Below are positions 36,431 to 45,315 of a stretch of 64,000 bases of DNA, piece after piece. Below the pieces are notes generated by a model. That model was not told the DNA's origin and did not search any database. It saw only the letters and a list, made by a program, of their open reading frames with translations. The DNA lies in the NCBI GenBank assembly GCA_948560265.1, contig CAOXTD010000001.1:165191-229190 (forward strand), given 5' to 3'. Origin of the DNA: an uncultured Clostridia bacterium. Its GTDB lineage: Bacteria > Bacillota > Clostridia > TANB77 > CAG-508. The position numbers were made by a program, and so were the translations under genes. Within the stretch, counting starts at the first letter, position 1. The number at the start of each line of letters is the position of its first letter.

Positions 36431-36462
36431 AAATCGTGAAGAATTAATTTTCTTCACGATTT
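36431..36462 (-). terminator. terminator overlapping the stop of the 59-residue minus gene
   Basis: AAATCGTGAAGAA (36431-36443) pairs with TTCTTCACGATTT (36450-36462); on the minus strand TTTTG follows. The stop codon (36444-36446) is in the loop. Confidence 0.75.
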
Positions 36463-36623
36463 GTTTCTTTCTTTACTTCAGGAATAAAAATAGTTCTGTC
36501 TTCTCTTGGCTTTGGTTTTTCCACCTCTAAATGTTCACGAACAGGGGAAATATCTAAGTCTCCATCTCCAGCTACTACTTCTATTTTTTTAGGTGCTTCT
36601 TCTTTTTTTTCTTCTTCGTCCAT
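36444..36623 (-). CDS. 59-residue acidic protein, unknown
   Basis: On the minus strand ATG 36623 behind GGAGG opens 59 codons: an acidic, Lys/Glu-rich start (MDEEEKKEEAPKK), a core IEVVAGDGDLDISPVREHL and a basic-acidic end (REDRTIFIPEVKKE). CGT is used for Arg. The good ribosome site, codon use and terminator at its stop support a real gene between ssb-like and scpB. No family recognised. Confidence 0.65.
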   Translation of the reverse strand: MDEEEKKEEAPKKIEVVAGDGDLDISPVREHLEVEKPKPREDRTIFIPEVKKETNREEN

Positions 36624-36754
36624 CTTGAGTTATCCTCCACTCTCTAAACTAAATTAATCTTATCACAAGCAAAAAACAATGTCAATATTTCTTGTGGATA
36701 GCTTGACATAAAGCGGAAGGCGTGGGATAATATGGAAGGAAGGAAATTAAAAAA

Positions 36755-37396
36755 ATGGAAATTAACAAAGCAAAAGGAATGATAGAAGCAATACTTTTTG
36801 CAGCAGGTAGAGAAGTAAAAATCAAAGAATTGATGCTAGCGTTAGAAGCCAATTCTGAAGAAATTATTAGTCTTGTAGAAAGTATGAAAAATGAATATCA
36901 AGAAGAAAGCAGAGGGCTTCAAATTATCAATGTAGGTGAAGCATATCAATTGTGTACGAAAAAAGAATATTATGAAGTAATTTATAGTATATTTGATAAA
37001 AGAAATAAGCCAAATTTATCGCAAGCAGCACTAGAGACATTAGCTATTATTGCGTATAATCCACGCATTACAAGAGCAGAGATTGACTCAATTCGTGGTG
37101 TTGGTTCTGATGCAACTGTTTATAAGCTATTAGAATATCATTTAATAGAAGAAACGGGCAAATTAGATGCACCAGGAAAACCAGGTACTTATGGAGTAAC
37201 ACCAGAATTTTTTAGAATGTTTGGATTTAACAGTTTAGAGGAGCTTCCAGAACTACCAAGATACAAGGTAGATGAAAATCAGCAAATAGTCATTGATGAT
37301 GTCATGGAAGAACAAGATAAAGCGAAGAGTGATAGTGAAGATAACCAAGAAGATACTCAGAATGAGGCTCCAATGCCCGCAAGGGAAGAGGAATAG
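36755..37396 (+). CDS. scpB: segregation and condensation protein B
   Basis: ScpB is the winged-helix dimer that binds the ScpA kleisin in the bacterial condensin complex. The 213-residue protein has two winged-helix domains (about 5-80 and 90-165), with LSQAALETLAIIAYNPRITRAEID and GRVD-like DAPGKPGTYGVT, then an acidic tail. ATG 36755 follows GGAAGGAA. ScpA is not in the window; proS follows 99 bases later. Confidence 0.94.
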   Translation: MEINKAKGMIEAILFAAGREVKIKELMLALEANSEEIISLVESMKNEYQEESRGLQIINVGEAYQLCTKKEYYEVIYSIFDKRNKPNLSQAALETLAIIAYNPRITRAEIDSIRGVGSDATVYKLLEYHLIEETGKLDAPGKPGTYGVTPEFFRMFGFNSLEELPELPRYKVDENQQIVIDDVMEEQDKAKSDSEDNQEDTQNEAPMPAREEE

Positions 37397-37495
37397 GAAA
37401 ATGAAATTAAAGAAATCAGGGGGATACATATTAACTCTTAAGGAATACCCTAGGTAAAGATATGTCCCTCATAGAGAAGAAAGGAAAAAAGTAAA

Positions 37496-39193
37496 ATGAG
37501 GTTGAGTGAAAGTTTTTTTTATACATTAAGAGAAGACCAAAAAGACGAAGAATCAGTTAGTGGAAATCTTTTAGTGAAAAGTGGAATGTTTAAAAAAGTA
37601 GGTAATGGGATTTATATGAAATTACCACTAGGGCAAAAAGTAGTAGATAATGTAAAAGAAATTATTAGAAAACATATGAATGAAGCAGGAGCGAGAGAAG
37701 TAACAATGCCATTATTACTTCCAATAGAAGTTTTTCAAAAATCAGGAAGATATAATGCCTTTGGACCATCTATTTTTCAATTATCAGATAGATATAATAG
37801 ACCTTATGCACTAGGACCAACACATGAAGAATTTTTTGTATTAGCGGCTATGATGAAGTCTAGTTCTTACAAAGATTTTCCATATACATTATATCAAATA
37901 GGAAATAAATATAGAGATGAAATTAGACCAAGACTAGGATTGATTAGAACAAGAGAATTTACTATGAAAGATGCTTACAGTTTTGATATCAACCAAGAAG
38001 AATCAGATAAATCTTATCAAAAACAATTTGAAGCATATCATAAAATCTGCCAAGAAATTGGATTGGAATATGTAGTAGTAAGAGCAGATACAGGAATGAT
38101 GGGCGGGTTATTATCAGAAGAATTTCAAGCAGTAACCGATGTAGGTGAAGATGTCTTAGTATTATGCGACAATTGTGACTATGCTTCTAATATAGAGGTT
38201 AGTAGTTGCGTAGATGAGGAAAAAGAAAGCCAAGAAGAAAAGCTATCCATAGAGAAAATTCATACACCAAATGTAGGAACAATTGAAGAAGTAAGTAAGT
38301 TTTTAAATGAAAGTTCAGATAAATTTGTGAAAACGTTGATATACAAAGCAGGAGATAAGTTCTATGCTTGCATGGTACCAGGAAACAGAGAAATTAATGA
38401 AGTAAAACTTGGTAAGTTATTAAAGGCTGATGTAGAATTAGCAGAAGCAGAAGATGTAATGCGAGTGACTAATGCAAACGTAGGATTTGCAGGACCAGTT
38501 GGAATTTCTATTCCAGTTATTATGGATCAAAGTATCAAGTATATGAGAAACTTTATTGTAGGAGCTAATGAAACAGATTATCATTATAAAAATGTAAATA
38601 GTGAAGACTTTAAAGTAGAAAAAATAGCAGACATTAAGAATGTGCAAGAAGGTGATGCTTGTCCAAAATGCCATGGACATTTAGTGTTCAAAAAAGGAAT
38701 TGAAGTAGGAAATACTTTCAAGCTAGGCACAAAATATTCAGAAAGCTTAGGATTAAATTATTCAGATGAAAATAATGAGTTAAAACCAGTTGTTATGGGA
38801 AGTTATGGAATTGGTGTAGAAAGAATGGTAGCAGCAGTAGTAGAACAAAATCACGATGATAAAGGAATTATCTGGCCAATGAATATTGCACCATATAAGG
38901 TTGGAATTATACTAATCAATCCAAAAGATGAAAAGCAATGCAAAGTAGCAAATGAGTTATATGAAAAATTAAATGATATCGGAATAGACACTATTTTAGA
39001 TGACAGAAATGAAAGACCGGGTGTTAAGTTTAATGATATGGATTTAATTGGAACTCCTATTAGAATTACTGTAGGAAAAAAGGTTGAAGAAGATATTATT
39101 GAATTAAAAAAGAGAAATGAAGAAGAAGTAAAAGTAATTCCAATTAAAGGATTAATCGAAGAATTAATGAAAATGGGAGCAAAAAGAGATTAA
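37496..39193 (+). CDS. proS: prolyl-tRNA synthetase, bacterial type
   Basis: Class II synthetase for proline. The 565-residue protein shows GPTHEEFF (motif 2 region), REFTMKDAYSFD, an inserted YbaK-type editing domain (about 225-385) that removes mischarged Ala, motif 3 GSYGIGVERMV and a C-terminal anticodon-binding domain (about 465-565). ATG 37496 follows AAAGGAAAAAAG. A stand-alone ProX-like editing protein gene lies at 48663. Four out-of-frame CGGs, none in frame. Confidence 0.96.
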   Translation: MRLSESFFYTLREDQKDEESVSGNLLVKSGMFKKVGNGIYMKLPLGQKVVDNVKEIIRKHMNEAGAREVTMPLLLPIEVFQKSGRYNAFGPSIFQLSDRYNRPYALGPTHEEFFVLAAMMKSSSYKDFPYTLYQIGNKYRDEIRPRLGLIRTREFTMKDAYSFDINQEESDKSYQKQFEAYHKICQEIGLEYVVVRADTGMMGGLLSEEFQAVTDVGEDVLVLCDNCDYASNIEVSSCVDEEKESQEEKLSIEKIHTPNVGTIEEVSKFLNESSDKFVKTLIYKAGDKFYACMVPGNREINEVKLGKLLKADVELAEAEDVMRVTNANVGFAGPVGISIPVIMDQSIKYMRNFIVGANETDYHYKNVNSEDFKVEKIADIKNVQEGDACPKCHGHLVFKKGIEVGNTFKLGTKYSESLGLNYSDENNELKPVVMGSYGIGVERMVAAVVEQNHDDKGIIWPMNIAPYKVGIILINPKDEKQCKVANELYEKLNDIGIDTILDDRNERPGVKFNDMDLIGTPIRITVGKKVEEDIIELKKRNEEEVKVIPIKGLIEELMKMGAKRD

Positions 39194-39194
39194 C

Positions 39195-39300
39195 TAACAG
39201 CTGCGAGCATCAAACTAATTGTTTTAGCCTTTGACTTCGCAAAGGCTAAAACGATAGTTTATGCTTATTCGTAAGCTCGCTGTTTCTGCCACTGGCAGCG
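39195..39300. repeat. nested palindromic island after proS
   Basis: ACAG-C-GCGAGC (from 39197) pairs with GCTCGCTGT near 39275; AAACTA with TAGTTT; and the core GTTTTAGCCTTTG (39221-39233) is a perfect 13-base match to CAAAGGCTAAAAC (39240-39252). TGCC-ACT-GGCA follows. It has no T-run and is more GC-rich than the flanks. Same style as 3503-3650, 44440-44672 and 50388-50506, but with little shared sequence. Confidence 0.6.
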
Positions 39301-39313
39301 CTCACTTATTCAT

Positions 39314-39339
39314 CAGAAAAAGGAACGTCCCTAATCTGA
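39314..39339 (-). repeat. dispersed GGGACGTTCC repeat, copy 3
   Basis: On the minus strand this reads TCAGATTA followed by GGGACGTTCCTTTTTCTG, 24 of 26 identical to 17309-17334. It supplies the last codons and stop (TCA-GAT-TAG) of the DUF4364 gene, so the element either inserted there or replaced its 3' end. Confidence 0.72.
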
Positions 39340-39879
39340 TACTTTATTTAAGGAATTCAAAATTTCAGGGTAGATACGGTAAGCATTTTCTTTCCAGTTA
39401 TCTACAATTTTTTTTGCTTCTTCACGAGAGCTTGCAAATACACTAACTTCAAAAATGCAAGTGTTATTTTCATTGATTTTGCAAGTTACAGTATAATCAT
39501 TTTCACTTTTAGGGGTAAACTCAGCTGTGATAGATTCTTCTTCAGCAGTGGTAGTAAGCTCATTTTGAAAGTTAGTGTCTACTTTCAATTTCATAATACC
39601 AGGTAACATGTCATGTGTTAATCTTAGAGTTTCTTTTCCCTTTTCTGTAATAGAATAAGTATGCTTTCCATCCTGGTCAAATCGAGTGATATATTGATTC
39701 TCCAATAAATCCAATAAAAATTGTTGAAAATAAAAATAGTTCATATCCATAACAGATAGAACTAACCTAAGTAGTCCATCATTGGTAATGGGATTTTCTA
39801 ATTTATTTAAAATGTATAAAATTAATACTTTGTTTTCTGCTAAAACTTCTCCGTCTTGTGTTAATTTCACGTTTTTCAC
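39331..39879 (-). CDS. DUF4364 family protein (winged-helix regulator-like)
   Basis: A 182-residue protein. The N-terminal half (about 12-90) is a winged helix like that of PadR/DUF4364 proteins (ENKVLILYILNKLENPITND ... YSITEKGKETL); the C-terminal half (about 100-180) is a mixed beta domain of unknown ligand. DUF4364 is a Clostridia family, probably a regulator. The last two codons and stop come from a dispersed repeat. ATG 39879 on the minus strand follows AAAGGAG. Confidence 0.85.
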   Translation of the reverse strand: MKNVKLTQDGEVLAENKVLILYILNKLENPITNDGLLRLVLSVMDMNYFYFQQFLLDLLENQYITRFDQDGKHTYSITEKGKETLRLTHDMLPGIMKLKVDTNFQNELTTTAEEESITAEFTPKSENDYTVTCKINENNTCIFEVSVFASSREEAKKIVDNWKENAYRIYPEILNSLNKVSD

Positions 39880-40059
39880 TCCTTTAAGGCTTTTCTAAGG
39901 AATACAATTGCCTTACAGCAATTGCATCAATCATCCGTAATTCGCTTTGATTCACACGGCTGACTGAAGTATATCACAAACTATTCTAAAATACTATTCT
40001 TTTTGAAAGAAAAATGATATACTAAAATAGAAATAGAAAAAAATGAAGGAAAGAAAAAG

Positions 40060-40728
40060 ATGAAAACACTATATGAACTACTAGAAGTAAGTGAAAATGC
40101 TTCAAAAGAAATTATTGAAAAAGCATATAAAGTACTAGCTAAAAAATATCACCCTGATTTGCAGGCAGAAGGAGAAAAACTAGAAGCGGAAAAGAAGATG
40201 AAGCAAATCAATGAAGCATATGAAGTATTAAGTGACGAGACGAAAAGGAAAGAATATGATTTAAAATTAACAGAAGAAAGAAGGCAAGAAGAAGCCAAAA
40301 AACAACCACAGCCAAGTTATAATCAAAATTCATATGAACAACCATATCAAACTTATACAAAGCCAATGTCAGAACAAGAATATAGAGAAGCTTTAAAAAG
40401 GCAGTATCAAGAAAGAAAAGAGGAACAAGAAAGACAAAGGCAAATGCAAGAACAATATGAACAAAGATATCAGCAAGCATATGAGGGATATTTAAGAAGT
40501 TTAGGATATAAAATCAAATATAAGTGGACATGGAAGAGATTTAAAGATTTGATGATTACACTTCTTATTATTGTTAGTATTTGTACTATTTTATGGTTTT
40601 TTCCACCAACTCATAAACTAATTATGGACTTTTATGCTTCTAACTCTATTGTAAAAGCAATAATTGATACCATAGGAAATGTATTTAAGGGGATATGGAA
40701 TGGTATTTGCGCAGTATTCCAGAAGTAA
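40060..40728 (+). CDS. membrane-bound J-domain protein
   Basis: A 222-residue protein with a J domain (about 1-70) bearing the HPD motif in KKYHPDLQ, which stimulates Hsp70 ATPase. A Gln/Glu/Tyr/Arg-rich linker, likely coiled coil (about 75-150), and a membrane helix (about 163-185) follow; the end is short and hydrophobic. It lacks the zinc and peptide-binding domains of DnaJ, so it is a type III J protein that recruits DnaK to the membrane. ATG 40060 follows GAAGGAAAG. Confidence 0.9.
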   Translation: MKTLYELLEVSENASKEIIEKAYKVLAKKYHPDLQAEGEKLEAEKKMKQINEAYEVLSDETKRKEYDLKLTEERRQEEAKKQPQPSYNQNSYEQPYQTYTKPMSEQEYREALKRQYQERKEEQERQRQMQEQYEQRYQQAYEGYLRSLGYKIKYKWTWKRFKDLMITLLIIVSICTILWFFPPTHKLIMDFYASNSIVKAIIDTIGNVFKGIWNGICAVFQK

Positions 40729-40832
40729 ACTAACAATTTTTGGATACTAGAGGCCAAAAGAAAACAACCTCTATACAAAATACATAAAATATGATAATAT
40801 GGACAAAACTATGAAAGAAAGGAAGAAGAATT

Positions 40833-41390
40833 ATGAAAAAAGTTATCATTGGAGTAGTAGCAATTGCTATCATTGCATTAGTTGTTGTTGGAATTGTAAT
40901 GGTAAGTGGAAAAAATAAGGAAAATGGAGGAGAAACAACTAATGCAAAAATGCAAACAACACAAGAAATGCAAGACACACTAAACAGCATTTACACAAAA
41001 TTAGGGGACAAGCTTCCATCTATTGAAACAAGAGAAATTGATGTGACAGATGAACTAGCAGTAAAAGCAGCAACAGGTTTACAATCAACACAAAATGTAG
41101 AAGCACTTGTACTATCAGAGCCTATGATGAGCTCACAAGCATATTCAGCAGTATTTGTAAAAACCGCTAAAGGTGCAGATGTTGAGAAAATGAAACAAGA
41201 AATGCTTGATAATATTGACACAAGAAAATGGATTTGTGTAACAGCTGAAAAAGTATATGTTACAAACCATGAAAACATTATCTTTTTAGTAATGGCAAGT
41301 GATGAGTGGGCAAAACCTGTATATGATGAATTCAAAAGTGCAGTAGACGGAAAAGTAGGAAAAGAACTACAAAAAACAGAAGAAATTTAG
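40833..41390 (+). CDS. DUF4358 lipoprotein-like/membrane protein
   Basis: A 185-residue exported or anchored protein with an N-terminal helix (about 4-26) and a DUF4358 domain (about 45-180; AYSAVFVKTAKGADVEKMKQ ... HENIIFLVMASDEWA as parts). Genes of this family accompany MBOAT and DHHW genes in Clostridia, as here, where MBOAT starts 10 bases after its stop. ATG 40833 follows GAAAGGAAG. Confidence 0.82.
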   Translation: MKKVIIGVVAIAIIALVVVGIVMVSGKNKENGGETTNAKMQTTQEMQDTLNSIYTKLGDKLPSIETREIDVTDELAVKAATGLQSTQNVEALVLSEPMMSSQAYSAVFVKTAKGADVEKMKQEMLDNIDTRKWICVTAEKVYVTNHENIIFLVMASDEWAKPVYDEFKSAVDGKVGKELQKTEEI

Positions 41391-41399
41391 GAGGAAATT

Positions 41400-42798
41400 G
41401 TGCTTTTTTCAAGTATTAGCTTTTTATATTATTTTTTACCGTGTGTATTAATTCTATATTTAGCAGTACCAACAAAATACAAAAATACAATATTACTAAT
41501 AAGCTCCCTATTGTTTTACTTCTATGGGGAGCCTATTTATATATTGGTGATGATTGGATCAATATTATCTGCTTATATACACCGGAATTTTGATGGAAAA
41601 ATATCCAAAACAGAAAAAGATATTTTTAACTACATCTGTTATCATTAGCTTAGGTGCTCTTATTGTATTTAAATATTCAGACTTTATGATTGCTAATTTT
41701 AATGGAGTGTTTGGTACAAAAATAGCATTATTAAATTTAGCACTGCCAATTGGAATTTCTTTTTATACTTTTCAAGTATTAAGCTATATTATAGATATCT
41801 ATAACGGGAAAGTGGCTGCACAAAGGAGTTTGATTAAACTAGCAACATATGTGTCATTATTCCCACAATTAATAGCAGGTCCAATTGTACGATATACAGA
41901 TGTAGAAAAAGAACTTACCAAAAGAGAACATACTTTTGAAAAGTTTTCTTTGGGAATTAGAAGATTTATAGTAGGACTTTCTAAAAAAGTACTAATTGCC
42001 AATAGTTTAGGCGAACTATGTCAAATCTTTTTAGCAACAGATGAGAAGAGTATAGTATTTTATTGGATTTATGGAATCGCTTTTAGTCTTCAAATTTACT
42101 TTGATTTTTCTGCTTATTCAGATATGGCAATAGGTTTGGGAAAGATGCTTGGATTTGAATTTTTAGAAAATTTCAATTATCCATATATATCTAAAAGTAT
42201 TACAGAATTTTGGAGAAGATGGCATATTTCACTTAGCCAATGGTTTAGAGATTATGTGTATATTCCACTTGGTGGAAATCGAGTAGGAAAAGTAAAACTC
42301 ATTCGCAATATTTTTATTGTATGGATGCTAACAGGTTTATGGCATGGGGCTAATTGGACATTTATTCTATGGGGATTATTATTTGGAGTTTTATTAATTA
42401 TTGAAAAGACGTTTTTATTAAAGATATTAGAAAAGATACCAAAGATATTTCAACATATTTATGTACTATTTATTGTCATGATAAGCTTTATTATTTTTAA
42501 TGGTAATGATATAGGACAAGCATTTGCACAAATAGGAGGACTATTTGGAGCAAACGGAGAAGCTGTGATGAATTCCTATACTTTGTATTATTTAAAAAGT
42601 TATTTTGTAATTCTTGTACTTGGATTAATTGGTGCAACACCATTTTTGAAAAACAAGATTAGTCAATTAAAAGAGAAAGCAAAAATAAGGAAGGTAATAA
42701 ACTTTTTAGAGCCAATTGTATTAATTTGTTTATTAATATTTGTGACAGCTTACTTAGTAGATAATTCCTATAACCCATTTTTGTATTTTAGATTTTAA
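41400..42798 (+). CDS. MBOAT O-acyltransferase (DltB/AlgI type), read through a CGG +1 shift
   Basis: MBOAT proteins move acyl groups across the membrane to surface polymers. GTG 41400 follows TAGGAGG and gives MLFSSISFLYYFLP. After 61 codons an in-frame CGG (41583-41585) breaks the frame. Skipping the C gives Y-I-H-G-I-L-M-E-K and joins to a complete AlgI-like protein of 465 residues with the catalytic His in LTGLWHGANWTF and the pattern FWRRWHISLSQWFRDYVY. Read straight it stops at 41648. The operon order DUF4358-MBOAT-DHHW is typical of surface-polymer acylation units. Confidence 0.92.
41583..41585 (+). other. CGG +1 shift site 8 (MBOAT)
   Basis: CAC-CGG-AAT in the zero frame; CAC-GGA-ATT after dropping one C. 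The following frame runs 405 codons of AlgI homology with no start codon of its own at the junction. Confidence 0.88.
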
Positions 42799-42808
42799 GG
42801 AGAAAGTT

Positions 42809-43903
42809 ATGTCAGATAAAACAAAAAATGTAGTAGTAACATTTACATTTTTATTAGTGCTAGTATTATTTTTTGTCATCAACTTATGTACCAAAGACAT
42901 AGAAATATCTTATGCAGAAAGAAGAAAACTCGCACAGTTTCCCAAGATAACAGTAAAGAAGTTATTAGATGGCAGTTTAGGACAAGATTTTGATAAATAC
43001 AGTACAGACCAAATGATAAAAAGGGAAGACTTTAGAAAATTAAAAGCAGCATTAGAACTAGATGTATTTAGAAAAAAAGACAATCATGATATTTATTTAT
43101 ATCAAGATAGTTTGGTTAAAATAGAATATCCATTAAATGAAGTATCTATAGCTAATGCAACTAATAAAATAAATGCTATTCAAAATGACTATTTACAAGG
43201 GATGAAATGCTACTATACAATTGTTCCAGATAAGAATTACTTTGTTAGCAGAGAAGAATATATTGGTATGGACTATGAAAAAATGGAAGCAATGATGACA
43301 CAAAACTTAAAAGGAATGGAATATATCCCTATTTTTGATTGCTTACAATTACAAGACTATTATGTAACAGATATTCATTGGAAGCAAGAGAATTTACAAA
43401 AAGTAGTAGATAGAATTAGCACAAAAATGAATTTTAAAGATAGAATTCATACTGATTATACAAGACAAGTTGTAATTGAATTTGAGGGAGTATATACAGG
43501 ACAGTTGGCAGTCAAAACAGCAAAGGATAAGATTTGTATTAGTACAAATGAAATAATAGAAAATGCAACCGTATATAACTATGAAAATAAAAAAGAAACT
43601 AAAATATATAACAAAGAAAAACTAACTAGCAATGATAAGTATGATATTTATTTATCAGGTCCTACACCACTAATTACCATAACCAATCCAAAAGGAGAGG
43701 AAGGAAAAGAGCTAGTAGTATTTAGAGATTCTTTTGCTAGTAGCTTAGTTCCTTTATTTACAGAGGCTTATTCTAAAATTACTTTAGTAGATATTAGATA
43801 TATGAGAAGTAAAGATATTGGAAATTATATAGAGTTTAAAGACCAAGATATATTGTTTATTTATAGCACAACGGTTTTAAATAATAGCAGCACATTCAAA
43901 TAA
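42809..43903 (+). CDS. DHHW-family protein
   Basis: A 364-residue protein with an N-terminal membrane helix (about 8-28) and an SGNH-like outer domain; the family hallmark is represented by TDIHWKQENLQ (about 190-200), and FRDSFASSLVP (about 305-315) is the catalytic-Ser-like block. DHHW proteins act with MBOAT partners to acetylate or acylate exported polysaccharide. It follows MBOAT after 10 bases with AAGGAG. Confidence 0.85.
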   Translation: MSDKTKNVVVTFTFLLVLVLFFVINLCTKDIEISYAERRKLAQFPKITVKKLLDGSLGQDFDKYSTDQMIKREDFRKLKAALELDVFRKKDNHDIYLYQDSLVKIEYPLNEVSIANATNKINAIQNDYLQGMKCYYTIVPDKNYFVSREEYIGMDYEKMEAMMTQNLKGMEYIPIFDCLQLQDYYVTDIHWKQENLQKVVDRISTKMNFKDRIHTDYTRQVVIEFEGVYTGQLAVKTAKDKICISTNEIIENATVYNYENKKETKIYNKEKLTSNDKYDIYLSGPTPLITITNPKGEEGKELVVFRDSFASSLVPLFTEAYSKITLVDIRYMRSKDIGNYIEFKDQDILFIYSTTVLNNSSTFK

Positions 43904-43919
43904 AAGGAGGAACTAAATA

Positions 43920-44405
43920 ATGGGGGGAATTAGCGTTATACTTTTAATGGGAATATTATCAGCAATTTTTTATATTTTTCTTGCAATATTTTTACTTATT
44001 ATCATATATCAAATTATGACTTACATTTTTGAAAGTATTGCGATTATGGAGATGAGTAAAAACTTAGAATATAAAGCAGTTGGAACAGCATGGATACCAT
44101 TTTATAATAAATATCTATTAGGAAAAATTGCAGGACATAAAATTTTAGGGAGCATGGTAGCAGTATTAAATGCTGTAATGGCAGTAACTTGCTTTTGGAG
44201 TTATATGCAAGGTAATATGATTTTATTTGGAATATTTTTAATTTGTATATTGATTAGTTTTGTATTAGATGTTATTATAGCACACAAAATATATACAAAA
44301 GCAATAGGCAAATATGGTGATATTTTTACTGTATTTAGTATATTAACTTTAGGATTTCTAAGACCAATCTTTCTTTTTGCCATAAAAAATAAAATTAAGT
44401 CTTGA
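43920..44405 (+). CDS. integral membrane protein, unknown
   Basis: A 161-residue protein with about four hydrophobic segments (near 5-38, 70-90, 95-120 and 138-155). It lacks a recognised domain; it starts 16 bases after the DHHW gene behind AAAGGAGG and likely belongs to that operon. Its TGA stop (44403-44405) lies inside the TTGACA of the next promoter. Confidence 0.7.
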   Translation: MGGISVILLMGILSAIFYIFLAIFLLIIIYQIMTYIFESIAIMEMSKNLEYKAVGTAWIPFYNKYLLGKIAGHKILGSMVAVLNAVMAVTCFWSYMQGNMILFGIFLICILISFVLDVIIAHKIYTKAIGKYGDIFTVFSILTLGFLRPIFLFAIKNKIKS

Positions 44406-44430
44406 CAAATAAAAAAAGTTGTCGTATATT
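44402..44430 (+). promoter_or_regulatory. promoter of the structured leader
   Basis: TTGACA (44402-44407), 17 bases, TATATT (44425-44430). The -35 box overlaps the stop codon of the preceding gene. Confidence 0.7.
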
Positions 44431-44436
44431 ATTATA

Positions 44437-44548
44437 CATTGTCATCGGAGGACAGATGCGTCGCAACGCAATGATTGAACTATCAATCTTCTGTCGAGGA
44501 AGATGTCGAGTGCGCTCGGTTATTTGAAAAAATAATGGAGCTTTTTTT
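44437..44548 (+). ncRNA. candidate riboswitch-like leader of the kinase-MATE operon
   Basis: From the transcript start the RNA folds into a three-way junction: P1 CATC/GATG (44443-44446, 44502-44505), P2 GACAGA/TCTGTC (44451-44456, 44490-44495), arms TGCGT-CGCA-ACGCA (44457-44470) and GATTGA-ACTA-TCAATC (44473-44488). It is followed by CGAG-TGCG-CTCG (44507-44518), whose right arm can instead form the terminator GCTC-GG-TTATT / AATAA-TG-GAGC (44514-44541) with seven Ts. Two exclusive folds after an aptamer-like junction are what a riboswitch needs. I do not recognise a known class. Confidence 0.55.
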
Positions 44549-44550
44549 AT

Positions 44551-44672
44551 ATTCTAGGAAATTACAGCAAATTGTTTTAACAATTTGTGTATATTTCCGT
44601 AGAAGATAATTATTGCGTATGTTACAATTTCTAAATGCTTTTAGCATTTAGAAATTGTTAATTCGCTTTTTT
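44551..44672 (+). repeat. two large hairpins, second with T-run, before the kinase gene
   Basis: TTCTA-GGAAAT-T-ACA (44552-44566) with AAATTGT/ACAATTT (44569-44586) and TGTA..ATTTCC-G-TAGAA (to 44604) form a long imperfect stem. Next ACAATTTCTAAATGC (44624-44638) is perfectly complementary to GCATTTAGAAATTGT (44644-44658), framed by GCG and CGC and followed by TTTTTT (44667-44672), a second terminator-like structure 28 bases before the kinase start. Confidence 0.65.
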
Positions 44673-44700
44673 ATATTCAAAAAGAGAAGGAGGAGAAAAG

Positions 44701-45315
44701 ATGAACAAAATTATTACTATCAGTAGAGAATTCGGAAGTGGTGGTAGAGAAATTGGAAAAAGGGTAGCAGATGAATTAGGATTTAGTTACTATGATGCAG
44801 AGATTATAACTTCCATTGCCAAAGAAACTGGAATGTCAGAGGAATATATCAAAAATATTTCGGAAAAAGGAATGTATCCTTATGCTTTCCATTTTGCTAA
44901 ATCATTTGCAACATATCCAGTTTATCAAAGTAATCAAACAGAAGTGTTGGTAGCAGAAGCAAAAGTATTAAAACAAATTGCAGAAAAAGGAGATTGTATT
45001 ATTGTAGGAAGAGGAGCAGATATTACTTTAAAAGAATATGGATCTATGAATTTATTTGTGTATGCTAATATGCAATCTAAGATGGAGCGTTGCAGACAAA
45101 AAAGACAAGATGAAAAAGATATGACTGATAAAGAATTACAGAATAAGATTAAACAAATTGATAAAAATAGAAGAAATTATCATAGAATAATTTCAAATTT
45201 AGAGTGGGGAGATAAAGAGAATTATCACTTATGTATTAACACATCAGGTGTAGAAATAAAAGAAATGATTTCTCCGCTTGCAGATTATATTAAAGAATGG
45301 TTTAGGAGGAAATAA
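44701..45315 (+). CDS. cytidylate-kinase-like family protein
   Basis: A 204-residue P-loop protein of the cytidylate-kinase-like family (AAA_26 type). It begins with ITISREFGSGGREIGKRVADELGF, of which FGSGGREIGK is the nucleotide loop, and has IIVGRGADI and a helical C-terminal half. Substrate not known; it is not the housekeeping Cmk. ATG 44701 follows GAAGGAGG. The stop overlaps the MATE start (TAATG), so the two are coupled. Confidence 0.87.
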   Translation: MNKIITISREFGSGGREIGKRVADELGFSYYDAEIITSIAKETGMSEEYIKNISEKGMYPYAFHFAKSFATYPVYQSNQTEVLVAEAKVLKQIAEKGDCIIVGRGADITLKEYGSMNLFVYANMQSKMERCRQKRQDEKDMTDKELQNKIKQIDKNRRNYHRIISNLEWGDKENYHLCINTSGVEIKEMISPLADYIKEWFRRK

